The position numbers and the translations under genes were made by a program. The notes under the pieces are model-generated. The model saw only the letters and a program-made list of their open reading frames with translations. It made no database searches and was not told the DNA's origin. A stretch of 64,000 bases of DNA, taken from the NCBI GenBank assembly GCA_013397435.1, contig VZRG01000032.1:1286931-1350930 (forward strand), in the 5' to 3' direction. The DNA is from Erythrocercus mccallii. Its lineage: Eukaryota; Chordata; Aves; Passeriformes; Dicruridae. Shown here piece by piece: positions 60,001 to 64,000 of this stretch; positions within the stretch are counted from its first letter, which is position 1, and the number at the start of each line of letters is the position of its first letter.

Positions 60001-63000
60001 TTTTGGAGTCAGTTCGACTTTGTCTTAGTTGTGCTTATCAGGTTCATGTGGGTCCTCTAGTGTCATCTATGGCAAATACAGAATTACAGTTTTCAGTGAT
60101 TCCTTAAATACACCGTTATTGGAGCAGTACTGTCATAGGTTTTACAGAGAACTTAAGTGACACACTGATAGAGTAAGAGGAGAGGAGCAGATCATGGAGG
60201 CCAAACAACATTTGTCCTGCTCTCTTTGTCGTTATGAGCTAGATACTTGAGAGGAGTCTTGTGTGCCTTCTCAGAATAGTTTCCCAGCCTACAAGCATTT
60301 GTACTTTGGTACTTCTTGCTCCAGACATGATATTTTTGTGTTTAATGGAAGACAAGTCCATCACACTGTTGAAGTGTTCCCTTCTGTAAAAAGTTTAATG
60401 TCCACATGACAAGGCATTTTGCATTTGATCGGTGCTCATGGGTTTCTTTTAAACCTGTTGCCTCATGGTTTTATTTGATGCCACTTGATATTTGCAGACC
60501 GGGGTGGCAAAGGTCAGTTATTCTGTGCTCACCTTTCCAGTACCTCTTCCTGTAACCTTTTTGGGTAGACTGGAGAGTACAAAGATGCCTGCCTGCCTGT
60601 TCTTGGCTTGGTCATGGTGGCCACTGGTGCTGTAATCAGAACCTGAAGTGAGTGCAAAGAGATAATTCTGTCTGGATTTGTGTGGAATATCCTAGTCTGG
60701 TTCGGTGCCCCTCCTGTGCTTTCTGTTGTCAGAGATCTGAGCTGACACTGAGCAGGAGCAGCTAAGGTTCGTTTGCACGTGCTTGTTCAGTCTTTGCACT
60801 GTGTGAAAATGGCTGTTCTGCTCCTGCACTTGCACAGATCTTGGAAACAATACTTTTGCATTTAGCCAGGTGGAGTCTGGACTAGTATCTGTGGTGTGGC
60901 TTATCTGTCAATGGGTTCATCTGTCGTAAGAATTGTTAAGAGTTGATTGTATTTAGCTACACATTTGATATAGTTAATTTTTAAGAGTACTAGGGCATTG
61001 CACAGTTATGAGCAGGGTATTTGTAAGAAATTTTAAGAATTAGCTTTGAGTAAGTTTTAGTATTTTGTCTGCCTAATATCTATGGCTGTCTTAGGGCTAT
61101 GGTTAAGTTTTGTGAACAAAAAACAATCCTTCCTGCATGTGGACTTTGCTTTTACATAAACATTAGGACTTTTTCAGTGTTCAGCAACTGGAATGATATA
61201 AATTCCATTTGGCTATTACCTTTTTTTTTTTTTAAATATTCTTTTATTATTGACACTAAAAAGGGAAAAGGAACTCTTCTCTCTGTATATATTTGTTGAC
61301 AGAATTCCTCAATAAATCTGGTATTCATGTTCATTTAGGGGAACTGCTGTGGTTTTAAACATTCAAAAATATAAAAGTTTTTTAAAATGAGAAAACCTGG
61401 TATGTATGAGTTGCTTATTGATTTGCTGTCTTACATGTAAGAGGGCTATTGAAAGATTAATTTTCCTTTAGCTTGGTGGATTGGTAAGTGAATTAGTAGT
61501 TGGAGAAAATATAAACACGTTTTTTTGAAAAACAGAAGTAACAAGTGAGCATTTGTTTGAAGATACTTGAGAACTGTTGGCATTTGACAGTTTTGGGCCT
61601 TTCAGTTCCGTAATATTTCCTTAACTGTTGCAGTAATTTCCTTTAGATTTTTGACACTTGGTGAGGATGAAATAAAATCATGACTGTTTGGACTGATTAT
61701 AGCTTTTTGAATCCCGGTTCTTTTATCTTCTCATAATACTGAGTATGCGTTCTGTTTTTTGAGCAAATTCTTCACAAGTATCTAACATAGTGCATTTCGC
61801 ATTTAAATAGTTTTCTTGCAGTAATCTTTTTCCACAATTTTCTGTAAGCTTAAAAGGTTTGATTTCGCTATACAAGTTGTTACTTTGAAATCTGATTCCA
61901 GTGGATGATGATCAGGAATGCTGTGTAACAGCATTCTTTGTGTGACTTTTCACCAAGACTTCTTTAATGCAGCTGCTTGGGGAAAGGCCAGCTAACAATG
62001 TGGTGGGTTTATGTCATGATCCAGACCCTCTTCCCACTCCCTGGGTTAGTGGCAGGATCTCCCAAGTCTATAAAAACATTATATGCTAGGCTTTCCCGTT
62101 GCTGTTGTTATTATTAGAGTCTCACTGTCTGGTTTACTGTTCTGATGAGTTTTCTTGGTGTTAATGTCTAAGAATGTGGATGGTATCATGTTATATGTAC
62201 ACAATGAGACATGCATTCTGCAAGTGCTTACCTGCAGATGTTCTAGCCTTTTTGAGCAGATTTACAGCAGTGTATTTTTTTTTAACTGAGAAAGGGAAAA
62301 AAGATAATAAATTTAAAATACTGCAGTAATATAAATGCCTCTATTACCATATAAAGTACTGGAGAGTTGTGATTTACATTATTGATAATCACAGTGTATA
62401 TGTAGAAACTTTTTTTAGAGTTTTAGGGCTTATTTATACATTTCTTCCTTTTGTTGTATGAAAGGATTTCTTGAGAGAGGTGGAAGAAACTCAGTAATTC
62501 CATAGCATACCAGATAAAATTGTTAAAGCTATTAGCTTGCTCAGTGGATCAGTGGAATTTCATCTGTAGCTGTTTCAAAAACAAACTATTTGTTGTGCTG
62601 CAGAGTGATGATTCAAAATGTTCAAAATTAATCTATTCTTTACTTGAGGGTCAGATTTTTCTAAATGGAGTATTTTGTGAAATTCAGTAGTAGGACTTAG
62701 TAGGATGAAGCCTTTTTCTTCATAGACAAATAGTATTTATTTTACCTTTTGAACAAATTGTGCATACCATACCAGTGACGAGGTTGACTACCAGCCACAG
62801 CAGTGAGAGCTCTAGTGGTTAGTGTGGCACCTTCTTTATACCCCTCCTCAAAGAGTGGATCAAACAATACAGCATGACTAATGTTGCATTAACTACAGCA
62901 AACTCTTAAGTCTTTATTTAATAGAGTAAGGAAAAGACAGTGACTTCAGCTGACGGATTTCTTATCTGCAGTTCTTCTTGTTTTTACAGGAAAGCAAGAT

Positions 63001-64000
63001 CAGGGTTAAAAGTATATGGAATGTCTTAATGAAGAGACACTTAACTAAAGGTTTAAAATAGTACTTAATCTTTCCCTTTGGCAAAGAGTAACAGTAATGG
63101 TCTTAAGTACATGTTTGAGAGGTGAATTCAGCAGAGTTGGGTAGACCTCAGCCTTGAGTCAGTCAGCAGATCTGATAGTTGTGGAAACAGAGGGTGCAAT
63201 TTCATGTAACCTAGGACAGCTGTTGACCTCTGCTGAAAGGAGGCGACTGTGGTTTTCCCCTGACTGGGTGTTTCTGCACTGATGTTTTTGTGTGTGGTAA
63301 TCATGTGACCTCAGTGTGGATTGCTTCAAACCATTGACTGATCTTGCTCAAAGGTAAACTATTAAGTTTTCTGCAAGCTTAGTAATGAGGTGAAAAAAAG
63401 AAAATTACTTGCCCTGCTACATAGCAAACTCATACTGCAAGGGGAGGGAAAGAGTGTACAGTTGAAGGTAAGGAGTAAAGTGAGATCCTGCTTTTCAGTG
63501 ACAGTCTATAGCTGAAATGGATTGAGGTGTATCCTTAAAAACTTGAAGCAACTCCATAAGAAACTAACATTTCAATAAAGAAAGATTTTTCCATGCTAGA
63601 ATAATAAGTACATACTCCTGCTGTGGGAGCGAGCTGTAGTTAGAAATAAAGTAAGACTTATTTTATTAAATAAAAAAGATTTTTTAGGAACTTAGAATGC
63701 ATAAACAAATTTTGCTCTTACATTAATACATGGTTAGGGGATGATGATAATAACCCAGAACTCTTGTGCTACCAGGCTGTTCCTGTGGCTGGAGTTCAGT
63801 GTGGCTTCATGATTTTGGTCTCTGCAGTGTGTTAGTGCTTTGCTGCACAGCTTTAGCACTGACCGTGGGTCATACTGGGACCTTGCTCTGTGCCTCTTAG
63901 TTCATAAGCAAGACATGGGCTTCCCTTGTTGTGGATGGTAGGATGGATTATATATTTGTTGCTGTTATTTTATTATGAAGTCAAAGACTATAAAAGCAAT
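57087..64000 (+). other. MLLT10: MLLT10 intron 3 (open at window end)
   Basis: About 6.9 kb of AT-rich intron. I searched by eye for the next conserved exon (GWAHVVCALYIPEVQFANVS in human, from memory) and did not see it. No recognised mobile element or nested gene. Simple T runs occur near 59245-59260 and 61220-61233. Confidence 0.75.

Noticed and set aside
1..64000. CRISPR arrays, bacterial operons, tRNA or rRNA genes
   Set aside because: No regularly spaced identical repeats, no ribosomal RNA sequence and no cloverleaf with a recognisable B box were seen; the window is vertebrate nuclear DNA.

Overview
This is a vertebrate nuclear genome window, almost certainly from a bird and probably a songbird. 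The evidence is two CR1 LINE copies, several ERV long terminal repeats of types I associate with passerine genomes, long AT-rich introns, dense CpG islands, and two recognisable vertebrate genes. Nothing is organised like a bacterial or viral genome. Four runs of N interrupt it (1-149, 16101-16317, 33374-33809, 49714-50048). The first three lie in or beside very GC-rich sequence and the fourth is inside a CR1 copy. I had no search tools; identifications rest on translation and remembered family members.

Layout. Positions 150-13700 hold no protein gene I can support. CpG-rich islands (about 150-510, 2180-2700, 3880-4420, 8440-9080, 9290-9970) alternate with AT-rich blocks carrying homeodomain-, SOX- and forkhead-like motifs. 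SKIDA1 lies on the minus strand: its coding sequence is one uninterrupted exon (14455-16923) broken only by an assembly gap, with its 3' UTR to the left and probable non-coding 5' exons and promoter to the right. Positions 17-33 kb are the shared upstream region, with CpG islands near 24-26.4 kb that may hold the SKIDA1 promoter. MLLT10 (AF10) starts on the plus strand in a CpG island partly lost to a gap at 33.4-33.8 kb. Coding exons are at 34086-34254, 37886-37965 and 57032-57086; the gene runs off the right edge. The three exons encode the first PHD finger and the start of the zinc knuckle.

The two genes are head to head, the same SKIDA1/MLLT10 neighbourhood I know from human chromosome 10. 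SKIDA1 is a SKI/DACH-domain nuclear protein. MLLT10 is a chromatin reader and cofactor of the H3K79 methyltransferase DOT1L. No direct functional partnership can be read from the sequence.

The recognisable transposable elements all fall between 42.7 and 56.5 kb, in MLLT10 intron 2: an LTR nested in an older LTR, a third LTR, and two oppositely oriented CR1 copies. The first 42 kb look free of recognisable elements, as expected around tightly regulated developmental genes. I found no convincing new biological system. The best leads are a three-copy forkhead-motif repeat next to the MLLT10 promoter, the CpG-island cluster downstream of SKIDA1, candidate non-coding splice sites, and the dated LTR-in-LTR insertion.
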